DNA from: Piezodorus guildinii
Taxonomy: Eukaryota; Arthropoda; Insecta; Hemiptera; Pentatomidae
Direction of reading: 5' to 3'
NCBI GenBank assembly: GCA_023052935.1
Contig: CM041292.1
Coordinates: forward strand, 202,453,799 to 202,517,798
Length of the DNA: 64,000 nt
The notes beneath the pieces were generated by a model. It was not told the DNA's origin and searched no databases. It saw only the letters and a list, made by a program, of their open reading frames with translations. The position numbers and the translations under genes were made by a program. Within the stretch, counting starts at the first letter, position 1, and each line of letters starts with the position of its first letter. Below, piece by piece: positions 31,701 to 44,700 of the stretch.

Positions 31701-34700
31701 GGTCTTCCTCGGGGCAAGTTTTCCAAGTCGGTATCCCCAGCTGAAAACTTAGCAAACCAACGGCGAATGGTCCGTTCATTAACACTCCCTTCCCCGAACG
31801 CCTTGCAAATATTTCTAGCGGCCTCAGCTGCTGAATGGCCGAGTTTAAACTCGTACAAAAATATTTCTCGAAACTCACGTGTTTCCATGATCATATTTGG
31901 AGGTATACTAAAAAGTGGGTAATTGATTGAGAAGCTAATGTTTATAATACAAAGGTAGAGGATTAGTAACTGTTTACTTTAAACGTGTAAACATTCGGAA
32001 GAAAACAACAGAGACCTGCAAAATCCTTTAAGTATTTCAGAAACTATAAAAACGGACATTTCATGTGAAACAGCTCAATACTAATTTAATGTAAAAATGA
32101 TCCATATTTATACATATTATAGCATTTTGCTGTAGAGTATCAGTTTTTCAAAAGCCAGAAACTTTTGAAAAACATGTGTTCCAACTCTAACTGCCAGACC
32201 AATCTGAAATAACCCTTAATGACCAATATTCCAAACATGATCCGTATGTTGGCCCAATGAACTTCCGCGTATAATGCCTATAGTCTTAAACCACCTTATT
32301 AATAATAATAGACTTACCGAACCCGGAGGTTCGATGCCGATACCACCAAATTCCGCCAAAACACACTCATCCAATGTTCCATCAAGTCCAAGTCCCCGAG
32401 ATTATCCTTTACGCAATCCTCCCATCGAAGCTTCGGCCTACCTTTTGGACGCCTACCAGGCGGTTCAGCGAACATCAACTTTCTCGGAATCCGTTCATCG
32501 CCGAGCCCAATAACTTTACTCGCCCATTTGATTCTCCGCTATGCTATCGACTCATATATTCATTTATTAAAAGATAAATCTATTTATCCTTCCCTCCCTC
32601 CGAGTGATCTGTAGCATTTGCCAGTATTCAGGAAGAACTAGATGGAATCAGTGCTTGGGCAAACCTGAATACCTTGAGGCTTAATCCTACAAAAAATCAG
32701 GCCATCCTTATTGGTTCCAAATACCTCCTCCGATCTATCACCACCCTTCCTCCGCTTTTGCTAAATGATCATCCTGTTGTTTTTAGTTCCTCTGTTAAAA
32801 ATCTTGGCATCATCATCGACCAAAACCTATCCTGGAAACCCCAAATTTCCCGTCGATCGATTAGTACCTTGAAATTATTCCACCGATCCCGCCATCTCCT
32901 ACCACAATCTACCCGTAAACTCCTAGTTTCATCACTCATGTTTCCCCTCTTTGACTGTGGTTGTGTGGCATGTGGTGGCCTCTCGAAGGTGCTCGAGGGC
33001 AGATTGAGAAGGATTATGAATTGCTTCTTAAGATTTGTTTTCGGTACCTCGAGACGGTCCTAAGTATCCCACCTCTACGACGAGTTAAAGTGGTTAACCC
33101 CAACCTTTCGAAGACAATATTTCCTTGGATCATTCCTTTATCAAATCATAAGCTCCCACCATCCATTTTATGCCTACAGCCTTCTGATATTTAAATACTT
33201 AACCCATCACCAGGAAACATGATCCCGTCTGTCCGACCTCCACACTCCTTTCCATAGAACTAAAAAATATGACTGCTCCTTTTTAGCCCGTTCCACTGCC
33301 TTATGGAATACTCTCTCTTCAAACATCCGTGATGCTCCTTCCCTATTATCTTTTAAATCCCACCTCTTTCAATACTTCCTTTCTCTTCAGACAAAGTTTA
33401 GCTAATTTTTATTATGCCAACTTATGTAAGGAGAATTTTACTTTAATGAGATGTAAAAGTTACATTTTATGTTTATTCTTATTTATTTATTTCTTGAAAT
33501 TGTAATTAGAGATGGTACTATGACCCTTTTTTCTTTTTTCATTATTGTGTTATTTAATTGTAGTTATATATTGTTTTTGGCCATTTATAATTTATTATTT
33601 TGTTCATATTGTTATTCTTAAGGGACATTGTCCCAGAATAAAGTTTTTTTTTTCTATTTCTATTTTTATTCATTCATATATTCACTGGGTACAAGCTCCG
33701 CAATTCCGCGTTGTGCAACCTTCTAAACTCCCCAGTGGCCTCATCTCTCTTCGGACCAAATATTTTTCACAGTACCTTATTTTCGAAAACCTTAAGCCGT
33801 TGTTCATCCTTTAAAGTAAGCGGCCACGTTTCACATCCGTAAAGAACCGTCGGAAGAATAATAGTTTTATAAAGTCTAACCTTTATACCAATAGAAATTA
33901 ATGGTAAAGATGAAACAAGTCCTATGAAGCAGCTCATCTTACAAGTACAGCGAAAGGAAATCCGTAGAACGACTTCGCTGGCCCTAACACATGGCCTGTC
34001 CATCTGGTCCTCCCAAGTTTGGCAACTGAGACATGTGTTGGGTTTTTATGTCTTGTTAAGATTTCTGTATCGTCTGCGTATGTCACAGTTAAAATGTTAG
34101 AGCTGCAAGATTTGTCATGAGTGCATATAGTATAGAGTAGTGGGGCATGCACTGCACCTTGGGGTACTCCTGCTGCGATAGATCGAATAAAAGATAGTTT
34201 CCATCCTGACATAAAAAAGTCTGTCGGAAAGGAATGAAAGAATAATAAGGCAGTAATTAGGAGGAAGTAGAGTCTTGAGTTTGAAGAAAAGTCCTAGGTG
34301 GCATAGTCTGTCGAAGGTCCATAAATACGCCAGCAGTGTATAATTTTAGCTCTAATGCCGTGGATATGTTCCATTTGAATCTCGACCTTCAAATTCTGTA
34401 TGGAGTAATTTGTTACCTATCGGATAACAGTTCGCCAGAATGGTAGTAAGGACGTTACACTCTCCCACTTCTCGGTTTATTAAAACCTTATTCCGAAAAC
34501 TAACCTGAACCCGCCTCTGGTAAGAGGACCTGGGAAATAAGATAAATGCTAGTACTCACGTAGTTCTGGTAGCCTTTTGTTGAAGGTGGCGTTACCCAAC
34601 CATGACCGAGTAATTTTTTTATGCTCCACCTCCTGCTGATCGGAGAAATAGACTGGTACATGATAATGATAGCGTCAATTGGGGTGTCACAGAACCAGTG

Positions 34701-37700
34701 ATATTTTATCGGCTTCAGTACTTGCTGCAAATAAATTTAATTTATTTTTTAATATCCAATCTTATTTTTTTTACTTACACTTACTATATATAGTAAGGGG
34801 AAGTATTGCGATCGTCAAAATTTTTGAATTCCAGTTTTCAACTGAAATACACGTTTTAGGGTCCCCTGAGTCCAAATAACCAAGTCCCGCAAAAAGGTCT
34901 GTGCGCGCGTGTGTGTGTGGTAACTTCCGGGCGGAAACGGTAAGCCCTATGAAACTGAAATTTCATATTTAAGACAAATATACGCCCGAAACGTTACAAA
35001 ACCTTTTTCATCATAATGAGTTTACCAGAAGAGCCACTTTATACCATGCATTTTGCACCTTTTTTCGATTTTCTCGAAAACGGTTCCGACCATTTTGATT
35101 AAACTCGCTATATCGATGTAAAATTTAATACGCTTCAATATCATGTAGGTTTTATTCTGATTAAAATGGTCTGACAGGGCTTAAATGCCGATATTTTAAA
35201 TTTTCTTTATCTAAAGTACCTTTAATTTTGTTGATTCTATAAAAATAACTATATTATCTTGTTACCACTGATGAAAAACAGGTAAATATATAAATTGAAT
35301 GGATTCGATACCCAACTAAAGGAGAAAACAGAAAAAATATTTTTTTAATGCAATTTTTCGTTTTTGAACATAAGAGCGGTAATACACATGTATGATATAC
35401 CGTTGGAAAGCTAAAGATTTTAGAAAAAATATTATCTTATACTCAAGCTAATAGAGAGTGATAAAAAGCCGATTAAACTAAGTGATTGTTTTAGGTTAGT
35501 AATAGATTTTTTAATAAAACATGTTTCTTTATAAATTCAATTTAATTAATTCTTTAATAGTTTCACGTATTTTTATCTCTGACGGTATTTAAAAATTCTT
35601 TCATTGATTTTAAAATAGAGGTAAGTGAAAGTCGTGTGTTGCCCGCACCAGATTTTTTTATTACTCAATCTTATTTTATGAATGTTATTGATTCTCAAAA
35701 CTGGCGATCATTTATCGGGACACCAATTGTAAGTATGTCTGAGTTATTTTTAATTTAATTTGTTAAAAAGATGATCTGGTGCGGGCAACACACGACTTTC
35801 ACTTACATCCGTTTTTAAAATCAATGAAAGAATTTTCAAATACAGTAAGAGATGAAAATGAGTGAAACCATTAAAGAATTAATTAAATGAAATTTCTATA
35901 GAAACGTGTTTTATTAAAAAATCTATTATATTATTATCTAAAATAATCATTCAGTTTTAACGGCTTTTCATCACTCTCTATTAACTTTCAAAAGCTTGTG
36001 TATGAGATAATATGTTTTCTAAAATCTTTAGCTTTCCAACGGTATATCATACATGTATATTACTGCTCTTCTGTTCAAAAACAAAAAATTGCATTAAAAA
36101 AAAAGTTTTTCAATTTTCTCATTTAGTTAGGGTATCGAATTCGTTCAACTAATATATTTACCTGTTTTTCATCAGTGGTACCAAGGTAATATATTTATTT
36201 TTATAAAATCTACAAAATTAAAGGTACTTTAGAAGAAGAAAATTTAAATATCAGCATTTAAGCCCCATCAGACTATTTCAATCAGAATGAAAACTACATG
36301 ATATTAAAGCCCAATAAATTTTACATCGATATAGCGAGTTTCATCAAAATTGTCGGAACCGTTTTCGAGAAAATCGAAAAAAGGTGCAAACTGCATGGTA
36401 TTAAGTGTCTCTTCTGGAGTTACCACACACGGACACACACACACACACACACATATTGGTGGACCAAGGGGAAACCAGAGGAAGCTTCTGGCCAATGTGG
36501 CCAGTTCTACGCTTCTGTACGCAGCACCGATCTGGGCAGAATCCTGCCAAATGCAATTATATGTCCGGAAAGTTATTAGAGTGCATCGGAGAAGTGCCCT
36601 GCGTGTCGCTCGATCTTTTCGCACTATGTCCTACGACGCTGTATGTGTCATCGCAAACATGCCTCCGATTGATCTTTTGGCAGATGAACGCAGAAGGATC
36701 TACCGAAGAAAACGAGAAGAGACGGATGCTCACTGGGCTTCTTTAGCAAAACAAGAGAGAGTTCATACTCTTGATATATGGCAGAAACGCTGGAACGCTT
36801 CATCTTCTGGAAGATGGACCTACCGCCTAATTCCCGACATATCGACATGGTTATCCCGGAAACATGGAGATGTAGATTACTATCTCACTCAGCTGCTTAC
36901 TGGGCATGGTTGCTTCAGAGCCTACTTAGCCCGTTTCAGAATATAGGAAAGTTCATTGTGCCCATTTTGTGATCCCATAGAAGAAACAGCGAAACATGCA
37001 TTCTTCTCTTGTTCGGGATTCGTTCGAGAAAGGTCGGAGATAGACGCTACATTTAGTACAAAAGCTTCACCCGAAAATTTAGTCTCCTTGATGATGGCTA
37101 GTCAGGGGAGTTGGAGCGCTGCAGCTGATTATGCAGCACAAATCTGCAGAAAGCTCAGAGTACAGAAGCAAGAAAGGGGAGGTAGGGAATTGGCCTAGTC
37201 TAAATCAGATGTCCAGTAAAGTAGCTTGCATTTAGCCCTTCTGCCCCCCCCCCATGAAGTAATGCTTGACAGCGGTTCCGTGGGGTGGTAAAGACGAATT
37301 GGGAGGTGGTTTTTTAGTGAGTAGGAACCTCACCCTGTTGTGCAGCCTGACAGTTGCACTTCGTCTGATGAAAGATTTTTCCCCTACCCGAAAAAAAACA
37401 ACACATAGACACACAGACCTTTTTGCGGGTTATTTGGACCCTAAAACGTGTATTTCCGTAGAAAACTGGAATTCGAAAATTTTCACAATCGCAATACTTT
37501 CCCTCACTATATATAGTAATGAAAATAAAAATAATAATGAAATAGTCGTGTGCAAAGCCGCGAGGTACAGCTAGTTTATTATAAATTGAATGGCTAATGT
37601 AAAAGATGAACCTTCAATAGCCTTGCATAGATGGAGCTGTCGAATGGCATGGCTCCGTAGACCATGGTGAAGAGGATGACACCGCATGACCAAGCCTCCG

Positions 37701-40700
37701 TCTTGGCAGGATGGTATTCTCTGCACATCAAGATCTCAGGAGCTGTGAAACCAAGCACTCCACAGAAGGTGTCCAATAGCTCGCTTTTCTGCTTTATCGG
37801 TCTGCAGTAAGAGAAATCGCAAATTTTCAAGACGTAGTCTTTGGTGATGAGGCAGTTGTCGGTACTCAATTTCCTAAAAATTATTGACGTTATGAAACGT
37901 CTACATCTTTATTTTTCCTGAAAAACACCAAAAGCAAATATAGGCAGTATTTTAGAAGTTTATATTGGGTTGTTTCACATGAAATATCCGTTTTTATAGT
38001 TTCTGAAATACATAAAGGATTTTGCAGGTCTCTTGTTTTCTTCCGAATGTTTACATATTTAAAGTAAATAGTTACTAATCATCTACCTTTGTATTATAAA
38101 CATTAGCTTCCCAATCAATTACCTCCAAATATGAACATGAAAAGAGACGATTTTTGAGTTATATTTTTGTACGAGTTTAAACTCGGCCATTCAGCAGCTG
38201 AGACCGCTAGAAATATTTGTAAGGCGTTTGGGGAAGGGAGTGTTAATAAACGGACCATTCGCCGTTGGTTTGCTAAGTTTCCAGCTGGGGATACCGACTT
38301 GGAAAACTTGCCTCGAGAAAGACCTCCGTCCGTAATAGACAACGATGTCCTCAAACATACAGTAGAAGGAAACCCCTACCAAACAGTTAAAGGACTCTCA
38401 GAACAACTAAATGCAAGTGCATCTACCGTTTCCAGACATTTAAAGTGTATTGGGAAAGTAAAAAAGCACGATACATGGGTAACTCATGATCTCACTGAGC
38501 GGCAGCAAGACCCCATGTTTCAAAACATACTGTGCAAAAATTGAAAGAACGGGGCTACGAAGTTCTTCCGCACCACCATATTCTCCCGACTTGTCTCCAA
38601 CAGATTACCACCTGTTCGGGAATTTAGACAACTTCGTCAAAGGAAAACTTTTTGAAAATGATGATCAAGTGAAAAGTGCGTTTTCAGATTTTGTTTCATT
38701 TCAAAGCTCAAAGTTTTTCAGTTCGGGGATAAAAAAGTTAGTGTCACGTTGGGAAAAATGTGTAGAAAAAGGTAAATACTTGGAATAAAATTATCTTGTT
38801 TTCATATCGTATATTTAATAAAAATCCTTTACCTTGAAAATAGGCATTTCATGTGACACAGCCCAATAATTCATCAATGTTAGTAAATCATACCTGGCCT
38901 CCAGCCAAGAGCGTCAAGAAAAATAGACAAGTCGTGCACTGCAGATCGACATTACCTGTGAGCAATGCCGTAATCGAGGCAGTAGTTAACTCCGTTGACG
39001 AGATCACTGAAAAAATTTCTGTATGTGACTGGATCTAGCCTGCGTTTTGCTGTGATGAATTCTGATAGATTGCCATTTTCTGCGTATTCCATCATGATGT
39101 AAACTCTTTATACAAATTGAGAAAAAATATAGATAAAATGAGGAAATAATTATTAATTAATTATGATAAAAGAAATAATTGTGTATAATAAAAAAATCTC
39201 GTGCTTGCAATTGACTTCCTCCGTTTTTTAAATCTATTGAAGAATATTCAAATATAGTTAGAGATAAAAATGAGTGAAACCATTAAAGCATTAATTAAAT
39301 TGAATTTCTAAAGCAAATGTATTTTTTTTAAATTCTATGATATTATTATCTAAATAATCCGTTTTTATTATCTTTTACAAGCTTGTGTATAAGATAATAT
39401 TTTTTCTAAAACCTTTAGCTTTCCAACGGTATATTATACATGTATATTATTGCTCTTCTGTTCAAAAACGAAAAATTCCATTAAAAAAATATGTTTTCTT
39501 TTTTTTACTTTAGTATATCGAATTTAACTCCCATATATACCTGTTTTTTTTATCAATGGTAACAAGAATCTTAATCAATGGTTGTTTATATAGAATCTTA
39601 AAAATTAAAGGTACTTTAGAGGAAGAAAATATCGGCATTTAAGCCTTGTCAGACTATTTAAATCAGAATGAAACCTACATGATGTTAAAGCCCAAAAAAC
39701 AAAAAATTGCATTAAAAAAATATTTTTTCTGTTTTCTCCTTTAGTTGGGTATCAAATTCATTCAATTTATATATTTACCTGTTTTTCATCAGCGTTAACA
39801 AGAGAATATAGTTATTTTTATAGAATCAACAAAATTAAAGGTACTTAGAGGAAGAACGTTTAAAATATCAGCATTTAAGCCTTGTCAGACCATTTTAATC
39901 AGAATGAAACCTACATGATATTAAAGCCCATTAAATTTTACACCGATATAGCGAGTTTGATCAAAATTGTTAGAGCAAAACCAAAAATTATAAAGGAGGG
40001 ACACCCTGGTAAAAGAATGCGCACAGGGAGACCTAGATTTCGTTAGCTGCAGGATGTAAAGGAGGACCTTCTGTTGTTGGCTGTCAGCGGAAGGAGAGGG
40101 CAGCCCAAGAAGGAGGATTACTGAGGAGGCCAAGGTCCTACAAGGACCATAGCGCCGTTAGATAGGATAGAATAGGATACGGAAAAGAAAATTATTGCAA
40201 CATTGAAAAATCATTTCTTAAATTTGTTTGTTTATTCGTTTAACGTCACTTTATGCTGCTGTGGCTAATCGGACGATGCTACAGTGGGAGTCTTAAATTT
40301 TGCCTATTCAGGTTTTATTAGGATAGGGATCTTTAACTAGTACCTGACATCGCACAGGCTCAGGACCACCTTTTAACGTTCCCTCCAAAGGACGGCATAA
40401 CTAAGGATTTTTTACTCCCGTCAAAAAATCCTAAGGCCACCCGCAGGTTTGAACCCGCGACCTTTGGCATAGAAAGCTGTTATGATAGCAACTACGCTAT
40501 AGGTGACCCCAAAAAAATCAGCATCTATTAAATTTAAAAATCTCAAGTTTTGTTTTGGTGGAAACCTTCACTCACGGATGGGATTAATGCACTTTTATGT
40601 TGTAAACTAAGTTGATTTCTGGATTAGTACGACTTCAGGAAGATTTTCTTATTTATCCATATTAAAACCAGCATGATTATTTTCTTCCATCATCTTTTTT

Positions 40701-41710
40701 ATTATCATTATTATACAATTCGTCAAATATAGCCAACGTTCAGGGCTTTCTCCCCATTATCAAGACTAAAAAATCTAAGCAACACACGACTTCCACTTAC
40801 CTTCGTTTTTAAAATCGATTAAAGAACTTCCAAGTACAGTTAAAGATAAAAACGAGTGAAACCATTAAAGAATTAATTAAATTGAATTAATATAGAAACA
40901 TGTGTTTTATTAAAAACTATATTATATTATTATCTAAAATAATCAGTTAGTTTTATCTTCTTTTCATCACTCTCTATTAACTTTTACAATCTTGTGTATA
41001 AGATAATGTATTTTCTAAAGTCTTTCTTTTTCAAACGGTATTATACGTATTATACATCTATATTACTGTACTTATGTTCAAAAACAAAATTGACGCGCTA
41101 GGCTTCATTGACAAGTCGCCAGGTCGCCAGCACGGTCAACATGAATTTCCCTTTTCGGGAACCCAAACAACAGTTTTATCGGCTTTTCATCACTCTCCAT
41201 TTCCCTTTACGATTCCGTGTTGATACATGATTATCATATCTGATGATAATGTTTTTTCTAAAATCTTGAGCTATTCAACGTTATATTACCCATCTACATA
41301 ACTATTGTTGTGTTCAAAATCACATAAAATGCATAAAAAAAATATTTGTTCAGTTTTCTCCTTTATTTGTTATTAGATGAAGAAAGTTTAAAATATCGGC
41401 ATTTAAGCCCTGCCATACTATTTCAATCAGAATGAAATCTACATGATATTAAATCCCATTTAATTTTACATGCATATAGCGAGTTTGATCAAAATCGTTA
41501 CAGCCGTTTTTGAGAAAATAAAAAAAAGTGCAAAATGCATGGTATAAAGTAGCACTTCCGGTCAGCCGAATTTATTAAAAACGTTGTTGTAACATCTCGG
41601 GCGTATAGTAGTCTTAAATATGAAATTTTAGTTACGTACGCGTTTTCGTTTTTGCGCTAGAGTTACCACACACGGACACACAGACATAGGGGCACACAGA
41701 CACAGACACA

Positions 41711-41745
<35 letters not shown>

Positions 41746-44700
41746 CTTTTTGCGGGACTTGGTCATTTGGACTCAGGGGGACTCTGTAACGTGTATTTCC
41801 GTTATAAACTAACTGTTTTTTGGGTTTCCAAAAGGAAAATTCATGGTTGACCGAGCTGCTACCTAGCGTTGAATCAAAAACAAACCTGGCGTTTTTGAAC
41901 ATAACAGTAATATAGACGTATAATATACAGTTTGAAAGAGAAAGACTTTAGAAAATATATTATCTTATACACAGGCTTGTAAAATTGAATAAAGAGTGAT
42001 AAAAAGCCGATAAAACTAACTGATTACTTCAGATAATAATATGATAGAGTTTTTTAATAAATACATGTTTCTATATTATTTCAATTTAATTAATCCTTTA
42101 ATGGTTTCACTAATTTTTATCTCTAACTGTATTTGGAAATTCTTTAATCGATTTTAAAAAGGAGGTAAGTGAAAGTCGTGTGTTGCCCGCACCAGATTTT
42201 TAAACATAAATAAATAGTTTTTAGTTCCGAATGTATTAAGATTTTTTTTTTTTTTTTTTTTTTTTTCGAGGCGACAACCACCAGGGTCATGTTCGCCTTT
42301 ACACCGTTAGACACAGGTTACATGATTATAGATTAGAGTGAGAGTATAGTTTAAATCTGAGAGTAAAGATGGTGTGACTTTAGGAAGCGAATGATGTTAG
42401 TTATATGAGGAGAGGAATCAGAGAGAGAAGCGACAGATCGGTGGGGAGGTTGAAAAGAATACGTGAAGCGGTATATTGTCGGCATTCTGTGAGGATGTGG
42501 AGTATTGAGAGAGGAACCTGACATGATCGACAGAGAGGCGGATGTCCACGGGCCATGAGATAACCGTGGGTCAACCTAGAGTGTCCTATACGAAGTCGCG
42601 CGAGCACAACCTCTTCGCGTCGAGACGGCCGGCAGGAGGACCCGCAAGGGCCAACGCGGGGCCGAATAAGGCGAAGCTTATTGTTCCCGAGGGCCGCCCA
42701 CTCCCGCTGCCAGCAACCCAATATGCTCGATCGAATTGAAGTGACAAGGTCAGGCAGGCTCACACCTTGAAGTTCAAGACCCTCGGAAACCGCATGACGT
42801 GCCGCTAAATCAGCCCGATCGTTCCCCAAGATCCCACAATGTCCTGGAACCCAGAAGAAAACAATGTTGACCCGGGAGGAAAAGGATGCAAGTGTGGTAT
42901 GAATTCTTTGGATGAAGTAGTCAGAGGAATATATGTTACGGATAGAGGAGAGAGTGGAGAGGGAATCGGTGCATATGATTACTTGAGAGGAAGATTGCTG
43001 GCGAAGAAGGAAGGACTGGAGGATGGCAGTTACTTCGGCGGTATAGCTACTCGATATAGAAGGGAGGGCAAACATGTTAACTTGGGCCTCACTCACAACT
43101 GCAGCTCCAGCGCCTAGTTCTCCCCGAGAGCCGTCTGTGTAATAAACATTAGCATTATGGTACCTTTGGATAAGCTCTAAAAATTCTTGCTGGTATACTT
43201 TTGGTGGAGTCGTGAGTTTTGGAAGTCGTGTGAGAGACAGTTGACAATGGATAGAAGGAACGGACCAGGGAGGTATAGGAGACGGCCCGATGGGGTATAG
43301 CTGCTCCAAACTCTGGCGGAAAGGCAGAATCGCGTCGTGGACCCGAGAGGGAAGAGTAGGCATCCGCGGCCGTTCCCGCAAAGAAAGAAGAAATTGAGGT
43401 TTTAGTGGGTGATGAGGGTTGGCGAGAACTTTAAGGAAGTATTTAACCTCCATTTGTTGTCGGCGATAATGGGATGGCAACTCCCGGCTTCGCGAAGAGA
43501 CTGATAATGGGGCTAGAACGAAACGCGCCGATGGCTGTCCTCAGCCCCGTATTAACGATCACTCTAAGCGCATTTAGACGAGTCGGATCGGCAGATCCGT
43601 ATGCACATGCTCCGTATTCGACCCTATTCCGTAGAACCACTCTAAATAATCTTTAGCATAGCCATACGGTCTCCCCCCCAAGCCGTATTTGTGACCATCC
43701 GAAGCAAGTTGAGTGCTCGTATACAAGAGGCTTTTACCTCACGGATGTGCGGGCCCCAGGATAGGCGACTGTCAAACGTAACCCCCAGGTACTTGACCTT
43801 TTCTACTACATTTATCCTTTGCCCGTCTATTAAAAGAGATAAAGGTTGAGAGATGTTTGCTGCCCGTTTTGCGAAGATGATTGCTGTAGATTTGGCTGAG
43901 GAAATTTTAAAACCGTTGTTTGAACACCAGTTCTCCACAGTATGGAGCGCAGACTGCATCGATTTGGTGAGTTCCGTAATTTGTTTGCCTCGAACACTAA
44001 GCAATAGGTCATCCGCAAATAGCAGTGCCTGGACTGGTGGGTGAATATTACCTAGGACGCCATTGAAAGCTAAACAAAAGAGAATAGGACTAAGGACACC
44101 TCCTTGGGGAACACCATTCTCTTGAACAAAACGAGATGACATTGTATTTCCGCAGCGCACTCTGAATGACCGGTCTCGCAGGTAATGCCGAATAAAGGAA
44201 AGAATAGGACCATGAATACCACACTTCTGTAGAGAGGAGATGATGAGCCATCTCCAAACTCGATCGAAGGCTTTTTCAACGTCAAGCAATACAGCTAACA
44301 CTCGTTGGCGCTCTCCAAATGCTGTAAGTATTTCTGAGGAGAGGAATACAAGATTGTCTTGAGTGCTTCGTCCTTTACGGAATCCACTCTGCCAGGCTGG
44401 TAGCATATTTTCGGTTTCTAGGTACCACTGCAATCGATTGGCTATTAGCCTTTCGTAAATTTTACATGGAATGCTGGTCAAAGAGATGGGTCTGTAACTA
44501 GAAGCAATATCGGGGGGTTTATTTTTCTTGTGAATCGGGATCAGGATAGCATCTTTCCATGATAGTGGAAATTGCTCTCCTAGAAAGAGCTTATTAAAAA
44601 TATGAAGGAGTGCAATTTTGTTCTTAGGTGAGAGGCTGGTTACCATACTAGCTTGAATGCCATCTGGCCCTGGGGATGCTTCTTTGCACGAGGCTAGTGC

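Noticed and set aside
34773..35652. Hammerhead-like or miRNA hairpin at TTACTATATATAGTAA
   Set aside because: It is a 16-nt perfect palindrome at the 3' end of every Helitron2-like copy, best explained as the transposon's terminal hairpin.
42542..43117. + strand frames within the I-type LINE
   Set aside because: They are antisense shadows of the RNase H region. The same holds for + frames at 43474-46636 and 47210-47542.
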